Part shown: piece by piece, positions 17,895-26,457 of the stretch | How positions within the stretch are numbered: the stretch's first letter is position 1 | Layout of the letters: the number at the start of each line of letters is the position of its first letter | Assembly: GCA_009659925.1 (NCBI GenBank) | Contig: PUXW01000015.1 | Location: 1-64,000, forward strand | Origin: Nitratiruptor sp. | GTDB taxonomy: Bacteria; Campylobacterota; Campylobacteria; Campylobacterales; Nitratiruptoraceae | Direction: 5' to 3' | DNA length: 64,000 bases | The notes under the pieces: generated by a model | The model's database searches: none | What the model was told of the DNA's origin: nothing | Seen by the model: only the letters and a program-made list of their open reading frames with translations | Position numbers and translations under genes: made by a program

Positions 17895-19365
17895 GATCAA
17901 GGTCGTATGGACAGGGGAAGGGACCTACCCGTATGCCACCGGGGGGGTGAGCACATGGGCCGACATTCTCATCCGGGAGCTGGGAAATATCGACTTCGTC
18001 CTCATCCCCATCATGATGCACCCCTATATGCAGGCCAAATACCCTCTGCCCCCCAATGTGGTGGAAGTGATCAACCTCCCCCTCTGGGGCACTGAGGAAC
18101 CGGTAGAGTATATCCGTAACATCAAGTTTTCCAAGATCTACCAGGCCAAGGTGCGAACCCGGGAGGCCAGGGATATCGAGACCTTCCGCCCCATCCTCAC
18201 TACTGTCCTCGATCACATCTACCGGCGCAACGAGGACTACGACCAGCTGGGGGATGCGATCTATGCTTTTTACGAGTACTTCCAGGAATACGACTACTAC
18301 GAGATGTTCCGAAGTCCCGAAGTTTGGGAGATCTATCGCGACTATATCCTCGCCACCTTCCACGACCACGAAGACCCCCCCAGCGTCTTCGATATGATCG
18401 AGGGACTGCGCTACCTCTTTCGTTTCTTCATCTCCCTCCTCCCCCAGCTTCCCGAGGCGCCGATCTATCACGCCTCGGCGGCGGCCTTTTGCGGACTCCC
18501 GTGTATCGTCGCCAAGAAGCGTTACGGGAGCAAGTTCCTCTTGAGCGAGCATGGGATCTATATCCGGGAGCAATACCTCTTTGCCTCCCGGAGCCAGTTG
18601 CCCCTCCGGACCAAGGAGTTTCTTCTCGGACTCATTACCATGGTCTCCCGCCTCAACTACCACTTCGCCGATGTGATCGCTCCGGTGTGCAACTACAACC
18701 GGCGCTGGGAGCTCCAATGGGGGGTCAAGGAGCATAAGATTGAGACCATCTACAACGGGATCGACGTGCTCCGTTTCAAGCGTTTCGATGTCCAACGGGA
18801 CTCCCGCCCCACGGTGGTTATGGTTGCCCGTATCGACCCCCTCAAGGATATCGAAACCTTCATCCAGACCGCCCAGCTGGTGGCCCAGCGCTTCCCCGAT
18901 GTCCTCTTCAAACTCTATGGTCCCATCGTAGACGAAGAGTACTACCAGCGGTGCATGGCCTTGGTCCAGGAGCTAGGAGTCGAGCACAACTTCGCCTACA
19001 AAGGGGCGACGAGCAATCCGGCCAGGGCCTACAACGAGGCCGATGTGGTGATGCTCACCAGCATCTCTGAGGCCTTTCCCTTCGCGGTAATTGAGGCGAT
19101 GGCCTGCGAGAAGGTGGTGGTCTCCAGCGATGTTGGGGGGACTCGGGAGGTGTTGGAGGGGTATGGGTTTACGATCAAGCCCAAGGATGCCCTCGCCTTT
19201 GCCAAGGCGGTCATCCACCTTCTCGAGCGTCCCGATGTGGCCCGGGATATGGGGCGCCGGGCCAGGGAGGTCATTTTACGCGGCTTCAAGACCGAAGACA
19301 TGGTCCTCAACTATGAACGGCTCTATCGGAGATTGGCCCATGCCTACGCAGATGAGCAAATCTGA
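17887..19365 (+). CDS. pelF: PelF-type glycosyltransferase (GT4)
   Basis: PelF is the cytosolic GT4 enzyme that polymerises the Pel polysaccharide from UDP-sugars. The 492-aa protein shows the PelF N-terminal signature TGEGTYPYATGGVSTWADIL, then SEHGIYIREQYLFAS, and the GT4 donor site VARIDPLKDIETFI and SEAFPFAVIEAMA (E-x7-E). Length matches known PelF (about 500 aa). I start at the ATG 17887 (MSRIKVVWTGEG), overlapping the TolC gene by 8 nt; the extra 44 residues of the track ORF are out-of-frame TolC sequence. pelG follows with a 26-nt overlap, as in all pel loci. Confidence 0.93.
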   Translation: MSRIKVVWTGEGTYPYATGGVSTWADILIRELGNIDFVLIPIMMHPYMQAKYPLPPNVVEVINLPLWGTEEPVEYIRNIKFSKIYQAKVRTREARDIETFRPILTTVLDHIYRRNEDYDQLGDAIYAFYEYFQEYDYYEMFRSPEVWEIYRDYILATFHDHEDPPSVFDMIEGLRYLFRFFISLLPQLPEAPIYHASAAAFCGLPCIVAKKRYGSKFLLSEHGIYIREQYLFASRSQLPLRTKEFLLGLITMVSRLNYHFADVIAPVCNYNRRWELQWGVKEHKIETIYNGIDVLRFKRFDVQRDSRPTVVMVARIDPLKDIETFIQTAQLVAQRFPDVLFKLYGPIVDEEYYQRCMALVQELGVEHNFAYKGATSNPARAYNEADVVMLTSISEAFPFAVIEAMACEKVVVSSDVGGTREVLEGYGFTIKPKDALAFAKAVIHLLERPDVARDMGRRAREVILRGFKTEDMVLNYERLYRRLAHAYADEQI

Positions 19366-20920
19366 GGTTGAGCGGCTCCGCCAGCTCTATTTCGAGATTA
19401 CCAAGGGACGGGGCAAACCCTTGGACTTCTGGGAGGTCGCCGCTTTGCTGGAAATTTACGGGATCCGTGATCTCGATGCGAAGCGGGAGTATGGCTTTTC
19501 CAATGTCTTCGAGCTGGCCCGCTTTCTCTTTGCCAATTTCAGGGAGAGTAAGGAGTATCCCAGCCGCTACCTCATGGAGCACCAAGAGGTCCCTCCACTG
19601 AAAACCAGGATCCTGCGGAACTTCCTCAAGGGGCTCTCCTTTGCCATGCCGATGTTTTTGCAGATCTTTTTTACCATCGTCTTCGGTTTCGCCCTCTGGT
19701 CCAATATCCACCTGGATGTGACCGAAGCGACGGTTATCGCCCTGGGGACCTTCCTTGCCCTCGTCGTCTCTGGGGGGATGGCCCAGATAATTGGGCGTAA
19801 GGGGCTCTACTACCTCAAGATGGGGGAGCAGATCCTTGCTGGTAAGATCATGGAGATCCTCTTGGTCCAAGGGGCCCTCAAAATCTTGATCCTCGCCCTC
19901 TTGATCACACTTTTCAACCAGATCTTCGGGATCTTCAGCGACTACCTCCTCTACCTCTTCCTGGCCACCTTCGCCCTCTTGGGGCTTCTTTTTACCATCA
20001 GCTCCATCTACTACGTCTTCGAAGAGTATGAAAAGATTTTGCTCTTCTATCTCCTTGGGATCGGGATGGTCTTCCTCCTCCACTACCTGCTGGATATCGA
20101 CTTTCCCGAAGCCCAGTTTCTCGGAATCGCTTTTTTAGACCTCCTCTTTGCTTTCTTTGCCTGGCGCAAGATCCGCCAACTCAAACGAAGCACCAAGAGT
20201 GAGGGGGAGATTTTGCCTCGAAGCTCGATGCTCATCTTCACCCTCCTCCCTTTTTACATCTACGGGGTCCTCTACTTCCTCTTCCTCATCATGGATCGCC
20301 TTGTGGCGTGGAATGCCAACTCCATCAACCGGGGTCTCTTCGTCTGGTTCGATGTGCGCTATGAGATCGGCTCCGATCTGGCCCTCTTGGTACTCATCCT
20401 CCTCATGGGGTTGGTGGAGGTGCTGGTCTACGAATTCCTCTACAAACTCAACACCGAGGTCTTCCGCTACGAGGCCAAGGAGTATCGCCGCTTCAACGAC
20501 TCCCTGATGGCCTTCTACAAACGGGCTGGAATCCTCTTCATCCTCTACGCCCTCGGGACGATAATGGTGGTATCGCTCTTTGTCTGGCTCTTGTACACCT
20601 TTGCCTGGGAGCAGCTGCCTCTAGATGGAACGAGCCTCCTGGTCTTTGGGGTGGCGGCCATTGCCTATAGCCTCTTGACCTTCGGGCTGTTCAACACGCT
20701 GATCCTCTTCTCCTTCTCCCGGCAAGGGGTTGTATTACAGGCCATCTTCCTGGGGCTTTTGGGGAACTTCCTGGTCGGGGTTGTCCTGGCCAACATGGGC
20801 TCCATCTACTGGGCGGTCTTTGGACTTCTAGTGGGAAGCGGGATCTTTTGCTGGGTGACGACCAGCTACATGCTCCAGCTCTTGAAGAAGCTGGACTACT
20901 TCTACTATTCGGCCTTTTAA
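19340..20920 (+). CDS. pelG: PelG-like polytopic membrane protein with N-terminal extension
   Basis: PelG is the inner-membrane, MATE/Wzx-like partner through which Pel is thought to cross the membrane. The 526-aa protein has about 12 hydrophobic segments. A PelG-like block is seen at about residues 300-370 (LFLIMDRLVAWNA, FVWFDVRYEIGSDLALLVLILLMGLVEVLVYEF). The first ~85 residues are soluble and charged (PLDFWEVAALLEIYGIRDLDAKREYGFS), absent from the typical ~456-aa PelG. The ATG at 19340 has GGAGA 7 nt upstream and is preferred over the ATG at 19352; the track start at 19091 lies deep in pelF. Adjacency to pelF and the conserved block support the call. Confidence 0.8.
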   Translation: MPTQMSKSEVERLRQLYFEITKGRGKPLDFWEVAALLEIYGIRDLDAKREYGFSNVFELARFLFANFRESKEYPSRYLMEHQEVPPLKTRILRNFLKGLSFAMPMFLQIFFTIVFGFALWSNIHLDVTEATVIALGTFLALVVSGGMAQIIGRKGLYYLKMGEQILAGKIMEILLVQGALKILILALLITLFNQIFGIFSDYLLYLFLATFALLGLLFTISSIYYVFEEYEKILLFYLLGIGMVFLLHYLLDIDFPEAQFLGIAFLDLLFAFFAWRKIRQLKRSTKSEGEILPRSSMLIFTLLPFYIYGVLYFLFLIMDRLVAWNANSINRGLFVWFDVRYEIGSDLALLVLILLMGLVEVLVYEFLYKLNTEVFRYEAKEYRRFNDSLMAFYKRAGILFILYALGTIMVVSLFVWLLYTFAWEQLPLDGTSLLVFGVAAIAYSLLTFGLFNTLILFSFSRQGVVLQAIFLGLLGNFLVGVVLANMGSIYWAVFGLLVGSGIFCWVTTSYMLQLLKKLDYFYYSAF

Positions 20921-20930
20921 GGGAGGGACT

Positions 20931-21824
20931 ATGCCCATACTCTGGCTCTTCGTCTTCTTGTTGCTGGCTGGATGCGCCCCCAAGGGGCTGGAGGAGAGTG
21001 TTCGCCAGGAGCCTGTGCGCATCTACACGATCCAGGTGGATCGCCTCTTCTTCCAAGAGGGCAAGGGGCGGGAGCGGCTCTTGCATTTTCCCTTCGTCTC
21101 CCTGGAGAAGGGGCCCCCTCCCAAGGGGAAATTTTCCGACGCTTTCTACGAAGGGATCGATCAGCACTACGAGGCGAAGGCCTTGGGTGAGGTAAACTTC
21201 TGGCAACTCGAAGAAGATCCCAAGGCTCTCGACATCATCTACGCCCTACCCATTTGGATCAACGACTACAAGGATGTCTCTTCCGATCTGCTCACCAACA
21301 TCTGCTACTCCCTCAATGTGGGGCCCGAGGAGCAGGGGATCTTGAAGGATTGGATCGCCCAGGGGGGGGTGCTCTGGCTCGAGAGCGGGCTCTATTCGAC
21401 CAAGTACGATCACTTCACCCGGAGCGGAGAGATCGCCACCAGCCTCATTCGACGTAAAGTCAAAGGGGGGCTTCAGGGCAAGAAACTCCTGGGTAAGCCG
21501 ATTCGAACCTATCTCTTCCAAGGGAAGAATCTCGACCTGGTCAACTACCTTCCCCGCCAGGTAACCTTCGAGGTCGTCCCCAAAGATCCCTTCTTCGAGG
21601 GGGTCAAACGGCTCCGCCTCGATGTACGCAACTATCTTCAAAACCACTTCGTCGTCCTGGGAAAGCCCCTTGTGAGCGATCGCAACGGGCAACCGCTGGT
21701 GACCATCCTCCAGCATGGGCGGGGATTTGTGGTTACCTTGCTCCCCTTTGAGTATCGGGATGTCTACTACGATGGGGAGCTTTTGCGCTGGAAGCTGTTG
21801 TACTACTTCTTGAAGCGGAGATAG
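20931..21824 (+). CDS. Unrecognised lipoprotein of the Pel-like run
   Basis: I do not recognise this 297-aa protein. Its lipobox LLLAGC (Cys15) marks it as a lipoprotein of the periplasmic side. After it come mixed alpha/beta segments: DIIYALPIWINDYKDVSSDLLTNICYSLNVGPEEQGILKDWIAQGGVLWLESGLY and, late, FVVTLLPFEYRDVYYDGELLRWKLLYYFL. The phrase about the last step being an uncovered loop with a small-residue turn (QGGVLWLESG) recalls class-I glutamine-amidotransferase-like or DUF4159-type folds, but no catalytic residues can be assigned. It lies 10 nt after pelG and 1 nt before the GT-C-like gene. In pel loci the periplasmic parts are PelA and the lipoprotein PelC; this protein resembles neither by eye. 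Confidence 0.75.
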   Translation: MPILWLFVFLLLAGCAPKGLEESVRQEPVRIYTIQVDRLFFQEGKGRERLLHFPFVSLEKGPPPKGKFSDAFYEGIDQHYEAKALGEVNFWQLEEDPKALDIIYALPIWINDYKDVSSDLLTNICYSLNVGPEEQGILKDWIAQGGVLWLESGLYSTKYDHFTRSGEIATSLIRRKVKGGLQGKKLLGKPIRTYLFQGKNLDLVNYLPRQVTFEVVPKDPFFEGVKRLRLDVRNYLQNHFVVLGKPLVSDRNGQPLVTILQHGRGFVVTLLPFEYRDVYYDGELLRWKLLYYFLKRR

Positions 21825-21825
21825 T

Positions 21826-24009
21826 TTGCGTACCGAGTTCCTCGACTTTTCCATCCTCAGCGAAGTCACCCGGATCAACCTGACCAATGCCGCCATCCTC
21901 ATGGTGGTGGCCTACCTCTTCTTCGTCCTTCTGCCCCGGTGGCTCTTTCCCCAACGCTTTGCTGGGGCCGGGTTGGAGAATACCATCTCCAACATCATCT
22001 ACATGTTGGTTTTCATCGAACTGAGCGTTCCCCTGTTGGTCTTTTTGAAGATCTTTAGCATCATCTCTTTCGCCGCCCTCATCATCGCCACCAAGCTCCT
22101 CTTCTTGCGCTTCTACTACAAGCGGCCGATCCTCAAGACCCTGGGATCCATCAAGGACCACTGGCTCATGGCCCTTTTCGACTTTTTGGACCATCCAGGG
22201 GCCAAACTCTGGGAGCTGCGCAAACGGGTGAAGCGCTGGCTCTACTTCAAGATCCAAACCCTCGACTACTTCGTCCTGGCCAAGCGGATCCTGGTAACCG
22301 CTGTCTTCTTTTTGCTCATCTATACCGTCGGATATCGCTGCTTCATAGCCATGGCCAACCCCCTCTCCGATACGAGTCAGTTCTTCGAGTGGGTTGCCAA
22401 CTTGAAGAACAATATCCTCTGGCCGGACCACAAGACGGGGGGCTCGGACTTCTATGGAATCAGCGTCTTCATCTTCGTCCTCCACACCCTGACCAACATC
22501 GATACCATCGTCCTTTTTAACATCTACCCCCTCCTCCTCATCACCTTCCTCTTCCTCGGGGTCTACTTCGTCCTCAAACGCTTCAGCCTCCAGCCCCTGG
22601 TGGCTATCGCCGTCTTGCTCCTTTATGGCGGCTGGCTCTTGAGCTCTCCCCTCAACTATCCCATCGCTACCCCCATCACCACCACCAGCGATCCAGAGAT
22701 CATCCGCATCCTGGGCCTGCGCTTTTACGATATTCCATCGAGCTACTTCCTAGAGCCCAAGCTCTACCTCGAATGGGTCAATATGAACTCCTATGTCCGC
22801 TACTTCAGCGGGATGGCCTACGAGTTCTCCTCTTCTATGTTCCTCCTCAATCTCTTCTACCTCATCAAATCCCTCGACAGTGGCCGGGCCCGCTACCTGC
22901 TCAACTACACCTTCACCCTCATGTTGGTCTTCATCTTCCACGGGGGAGGGGCCATCATCCTCATCGTCCCGAGCATCCTCATTGCCCTCCACGCCTTTGT
23001 GAGCTTCAAGGTGAGCTGGTACCTCCTCAAGCGGGGTATTGTAGCCATCCTCACGGCGGCGATCTTTGGCAACGGCTGGATCCTCTCAATGCTCAAATAT
23101 GGGATCCCTCAAGATTTTGGGGCTGCGGCCCCCTTCCTCGACCGCCTCTTTGGGACGAAGCAAGCGATGCAAGAGATTGCCACCATCGGGATCGAGGAGG
23201 TGATCATCTCCGACATCACTCCGGTCCAGGTCTTCCTGGCGCTGAGCGCCATTTTCTTCTTCATCGTGGCCAGGGTCTCCAAGAAGGGCTTCTACTTTGC
23301 CAGCTTCCTCCTCATCCCCCTCGGGGTTTTCCTGGTCTACTACAGCCAGAATCTGGGGCTTCCCAAACTGGTCCATCCCTCCCGAGGGGTCGAATACCTC
23401 TACCTTGGGGTGACGATCCTCTTCGTGTGCTATATCAAGCCGATCTATTGGCTCTTCAAACTCCTCTTGCGGCGCAAGGGGCAATACCTCTTCCTCGCTC
23501 TGGTCTACCTTGAACTCCTGATCATCGCCCTTTTTGTCCCCAAATTCTACGAGACCGAGCGGTTTAAGCGCTTCATCAACGGGGTCCAATACTCCGAGAT
23601 CCCCCTCTACCTCTACAAAATCATCGAGAAGAATCGCCCATTTACTTGGACCGTCGTCTCCTATGTCCAGGAGTACTCCAAAGTCCTGGGCAAAGGGTAT
23701 ATGATCAATGTGAACGAGTTCATCATCAACTACGATCCACGGGATCCCTACTTGCGCATTCCAACTCCGAAGGTCTACATCTTCGTCGAGGATATCCCCC
23801 ACATCTATTTGGGCAAGGGAGAGTGGTACTACCGCTGGCGGGATGAGATCGAAGGGAAACTCAAGGAGTGGATCGCCATCTACTCGGCCCTACACGATAA
23901 TATCACGGTCTTCGCCAAGACCAACCTCTTGACCATCTACGAGATCGACAATAGGGCCTACATGGAGTATCTCCACAAAGAGCAGGAGGGTGGATATGCC
24001 TATCGATAG
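21826..24009 (+). CDS. Large polytopic membrane protein, GT-C glycosyltransferase-like
   Basis: The 727-aa protein has roughly 12-14 membrane segments through about residue 585, and then a soluble C-terminal part (DPYLRIPTPKVYIFVEDIPHIYLGKG ... NITVFAKTNLLTIYEID). Many short segments with large periplasmic loops and a late soluble domain resemble GT-C enzymes that use polyprenyl-phosphate sugars, but I cannot point to a certain catalytic Asp/Glu; an acidic loop TTTSDPEIIRIL after segment 6-7 is one candidate. The start is a TTG at 21826 with GGAGA at 5 nt, 1 nt after the lipoprotein stop. It overlaps the HD-GYP gene by 14 nt. Alternatives are an O-antigen-ligase-like protein or a diverged scaffold in the position of PelE. 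Confidence 0.72.
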   Translation: MRTEFLDFSILSEVTRINLTNAAILMVVAYLFFVLLPRWLFPQRFAGAGLENTISNIIYMLVFIELSVPLLVFLKIFSIISFAALIIATKLLFLRFYYKRPILKTLGSIKDHWLMALFDFLDHPGAKLWELRKRVKRWLYFKIQTLDYFVLAKRILVTAVFFLLIYTVGYRCFIAMANPLSDTSQFFEWVANLKNNILWPDHKTGGSDFYGISVFIFVLHTLTNIDTIVLFNIYPLLLITFLFLGVYFVLKRFSLQPLVAIAVLLLYGGWLLSSPLNYPIATPITTTSDPEIIRILGLRFYDIPSSYFLEPKLYLEWVNMNSYVRYFSGMAYEFSSSMFLLNLFYLIKSLDSGRARYLLNYTFTLMLVFIFHGGGAIILIVPSILIALHAFVSFKVSWYLLKRGIVAILTAAIFGNGWILSMLKYGIPQDFGAAAPFLDRLFGTKQAMQEIATIGIEEVIISDITPVQVFLALSAIFFFIVARVSKKGFYFASFLLIPLGVFLVYYSQNLGLPKLVHPSRGVEYLYLGVTILFVCYIKPIYWLFKLLLRRKGQYLFLALVYLELLIIALFVPKFYETERFKRFINGVQYSEIPLYLYKIIEKNRPFTWTVVSYVQEYSKVLGKGYMINVNEFIINYDPRDPYLRIPTPKVYIFVEDIPHIYLGKGEWYYRWRDEIEGKLKEWIAIYSALHDNITVFAKTNLLTIYEIDNRAYMEYLHKEQEGGYAYR

Positions 24010-25471
24010 CCTGGCCATCGAAGAGCGGCTCAACGATGTCCTCTTCTTCATCGGTGTCAATTTCTGGTACCTCTTCCTCCTGGCCGCTCTCCTCTTCTTC
24101 CTCTTGACTATCAAGAGCTTCAAGGATAAGATCGCCAAGGAGCTCGAACTGGACAAGCTCAACAAGTGGCTCTCCTACCTAGCCAAGCTGGAGCGCCTCG
24201 GGGAGATTGAGGACCATCTGCTCAACTTCAAGAACTATGTCGAGGCCCAGGGGGCAGCCCTCTACCTACGTCGGGGGGAGACCTACATCCTCCAGGCCCA
24301 AAATCTCCCTGATGATGGAAATGTCACTGTGCGCTTGCACACGCGCCAGATCGAGGAGGGCCAGAAGCGGGTGGGTGCCTTCCACTACTTCTACCTCCCA
24401 TCGGCCAGCCGAGCCTCCCTCTACCTCCTGGTGGCCAAACGGCCAATCGAGATCGAATCGTACAAAGGATTTGTCGAGGTGGCCCTGGCTTACTACGAGA
24501 AGAGCCAGAGCGCAAGTGAGGAACATACCATCTCGACCGTTTCGAATGCCTCCAAAGAGGTCCTCTCCAAGATGATGAAGATCCACTACACCTCCGATAT
24601 GTTCCTCAAATTTATGGTCTCCCTCCTCCTCAAATCCCTCAACGCCCAGGGGATCATCCTCAAAAATAAGAATATGCCCAACAAGGCGATCTATTTCAAA
24701 CATCCAGAGCGCTCAGATCTGCAAAAGCGCTTCTTCATCCGCAACACTCCCTACATCCTGGAACTCTATCGGGACACCCCCTTGAGTCGGGAGGAGATGG
24801 TGGAAGTGGGCTCCTTCCTCGATCTGGCCGGCTCCTACTTCGAGAATAGCAGTGAAAATAGTCGGATGATCCAGAACTACTTGAAATTCCTCCGCTTCTC
24901 GGTGAAGGCCATTGAGCTCCAGAGCCCCTACTTCAAGGATCACTCCAAGAAGGTGGAGATTGTCGCCACCCAGGTGGCCAAGACCCTCTTTCTCAGCGAT
25001 CAGGAGATCAAACAGATCTCCATCGGGGCCTTCCTCCACGATATCGGAATGATCGGGAAGATCGAGCATTTCATCGATAGCCAGGAGATCGACCAGGAGG
25101 AGCTCCAGCTCATCCGTTACCATCCCATTGTGGGGGCTGTGTTGGTGGAGCCCATCTCCCACGTCTACCCCCTCCTCGCTCCCATCATCAAGTACCACCA
25201 CGAGCGTTACGATGGGGGTGGCTATCCCTTTGGCCTCAAGGGGAAGGATATCCCTCTCGAAGCTCAGATCGTTGCCTTGGCCGAATACTACATTGGTGCC
25301 ATCAGTCCCCGGGCCTATCGGGATCCTATGAGTCCAGAAGAGGCGCAAAAGCTCATTCTCTCCCAAAAGGATCAGCTGGTAGATGGGGGGATCATCGAGG
25401 CCTTCATGGAGAGCCTCGATGGAATTGGGAAGAAGTTACGCCTCCTGGAGGAGGGGGTGGCTCACGATTAG
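23996..25471 (+). CDS. Membrane-anchored GAF-like/HD-GYP protein
   Basis: The 491-aa protein has one membrane segment (about residues 16-38, VNFWYLFLLAALLFFLLTI), a short coiled region, two sensor-like regions (about 50-150 GAF-like; about 190-285) and a C-terminal HD-GYP domain with FLHDIGMIGK, IRYHPIVGA and YHHERYDGGGYPFGLKG. HD-GYP enzymes hydrolyse c-di-GMP. Two canonical residues differ: the lysine of HDxGK is Met, and the Asp of the ADxxDA helix appears as Glu (ALAEYY). So it may bind rather than cleave. It takes the place where pel loci have PelD, the membrane GAF/GGDEF c-di-GMP receptor. I use the ATG at 23996 (AGGAGG at 6 nt) rather than the GTG at 23990. Confidence 0.88.
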   Translation: MPIDSLAIEERLNDVLFFIGVNFWYLFLLAALLFFLLTIKSFKDKIAKELELDKLNKWLSYLAKLERLGEIEDHLLNFKNYVEAQGAALYLRRGETYILQAQNLPDDGNVTVRLHTRQIEEGQKRVGAFHYFYLPSASRASLYLLVAKRPIEIESYKGFVEVALAYYEKSQSASEEHTISTVSNASKEVLSKMMKIHYTSDMFLKFMVSLLLKSLNAQGIILKNKNMPNKAIYFKHPERSDLQKRFFIRNTPYILELYRDTPLSREEMVEVGSFLDLAGSYFENSSENSRMIQNYLKFLRFSVKAIELQSPYFKDHSKKVEIVATQVAKTLFLSDQEIKQISIGAFLHDIGMIGKIEHFIDSQEIDQEELQLIRYHPIVGAVLVEPISHVYPLLAPIIKYHHERYDGGGYPFGLKGKDIPLEAQIVALAEYYIGAISPRAYRDPMSPEEAQKLILSQKDQLVDGGIIEAFMESLDGIGKKLRLLEEGVAHD

Positions 25472-26457
25472 AAGTTCTTCGATTTGACTTCGTAGACCGT
25501 CTTGTTGGGGTTGTCGAGGAAGTTCTTGCGGATGAACTCTTGCTCCTCCTTGCTCAAGAAGACGGTTACGAGGGCTTTGGTTCCGGTTTGGAGGATGTAG
25601 TTCTTGTTGGGGATTTCGATCTCGGCGGTCATACGCCCAAAAGTTGGATCGACCACCAAGACCACCCGGCTAATGCGGGCCTTCACGCTGTAAGGGGGGG
25701 TCGTGATGAAGTCGACTTTCACCTCCTTACCCCGTTTGATGAAGGGAAGCAGACCAGGGGCGATACCGGCTCGAACAATAACGGTATCGATATTGGCGAT
25801 GGTCCCCAATTTGGCCCCCTTGCTCACGTAATCTCCCTTTTGAGTCTTCACCTCCGAAACGATTCCGTCGATGCCGCTGCGTACCTCGCTCAGGGCGAGG
25901 ATGTGGTTGAGCTTCTTCAACTCATTCTCGATGGTTGCAATCCGCTCGTCGAGCATTCGGATCCGTTCGATCTTGTTCTCGGCTTCGGCGTACTTGGAGT
26001 GGAGGGAGGAGGCGTAGGCCATCTTGGCGTTGGCAAACTCCTGTTCGCTCGTATAGCCTTGGCTCTTGAGTTTGGCTAAGCGTTCCAGATTCATCCGGGC
26101 GATATTGACCATCGCCGTAGTGGTGCGCTCCTTCTTGCTCCCCTTGAAGAACTCCTTGAGGCTTTGCAGGTATGCAAGCTCTTGTTGGGTCCGTTCCAGA
26201 TCGTAGCGGGTTACGGTGGTCTCAAAGCGCAAAAGCAACTCCCCCCGGCGCACCCGATCTCCCACGTCGATGTAGAGTTCCTTGACCGTCCCATCCACCG
26301 GGGCGATGATCTCCTCCACCTGAGAGGGGAAGACCTCCCCTTCCAGTCGGATGGTAATTCCCTCTTTGCTCTTCTTGATCTCTTTTTCCTCGGGACTCTT
26401 GGCACAACCTCCAAGCAGGACAAGGATCAAGACCAACAGCAGGAGCGCTCTATCCAT
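25468..26457 (-). CDS. Periplasmic adaptor (HlyD/MFP-type) lipoprotein
   Basis: A 329-aa membrane-fusion/adaptor protein anchored by a lipobox (LLLGGC, Cys18). The lipoyl half-motifs IIAPVDGTVKELYIDVGDRVRRGELL and SGIDGIVSEVKTQKGDYVSKGAKLG flank a coiled-coil hairpin (about residues 80-175), and a beta-barrel part follows (TTPPYSVKARISRV). Such proteins dock on TolC-type channels. No RND, ABC or MFS pump gene adjoins it, but a TolC-family gene lies in the convergent run, so the two may pair. Its 3' end overlaps the HD-GYP gene by 4 nt tail to tail, and its ATG overlaps the deacetylase gene by 8 nt. Confidence 0.88.
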   Translation of the reverse strand: MDRALLLLVLILVLLGGCAKSPEEKEIKKSKEGITIRLEGEVFPSQVEEIIAPVDGTVKELYIDVGDRVRRGELLLRFETTVTRYDLERTQQELAYLQSLKEFFKGSKKERTTTAMVNIARMNLERLAKLKSQGYTSEQEFANAKMAYASSLHSKYAEAENKIERIRMLDERIATIENELKKLNHILALSEVRSGIDGIVSEVKTQKGDYVSKGAKLGTIANIDTVIVRAGIAPGLLPFIKRGKEVKVDFITTPPYSVKARISRVVLVVDPTFGRMTAEIEIPNKNYILQTGTKALVTVFLSKEEQEFIRKNFLDNPNKTVYEVKSKNF

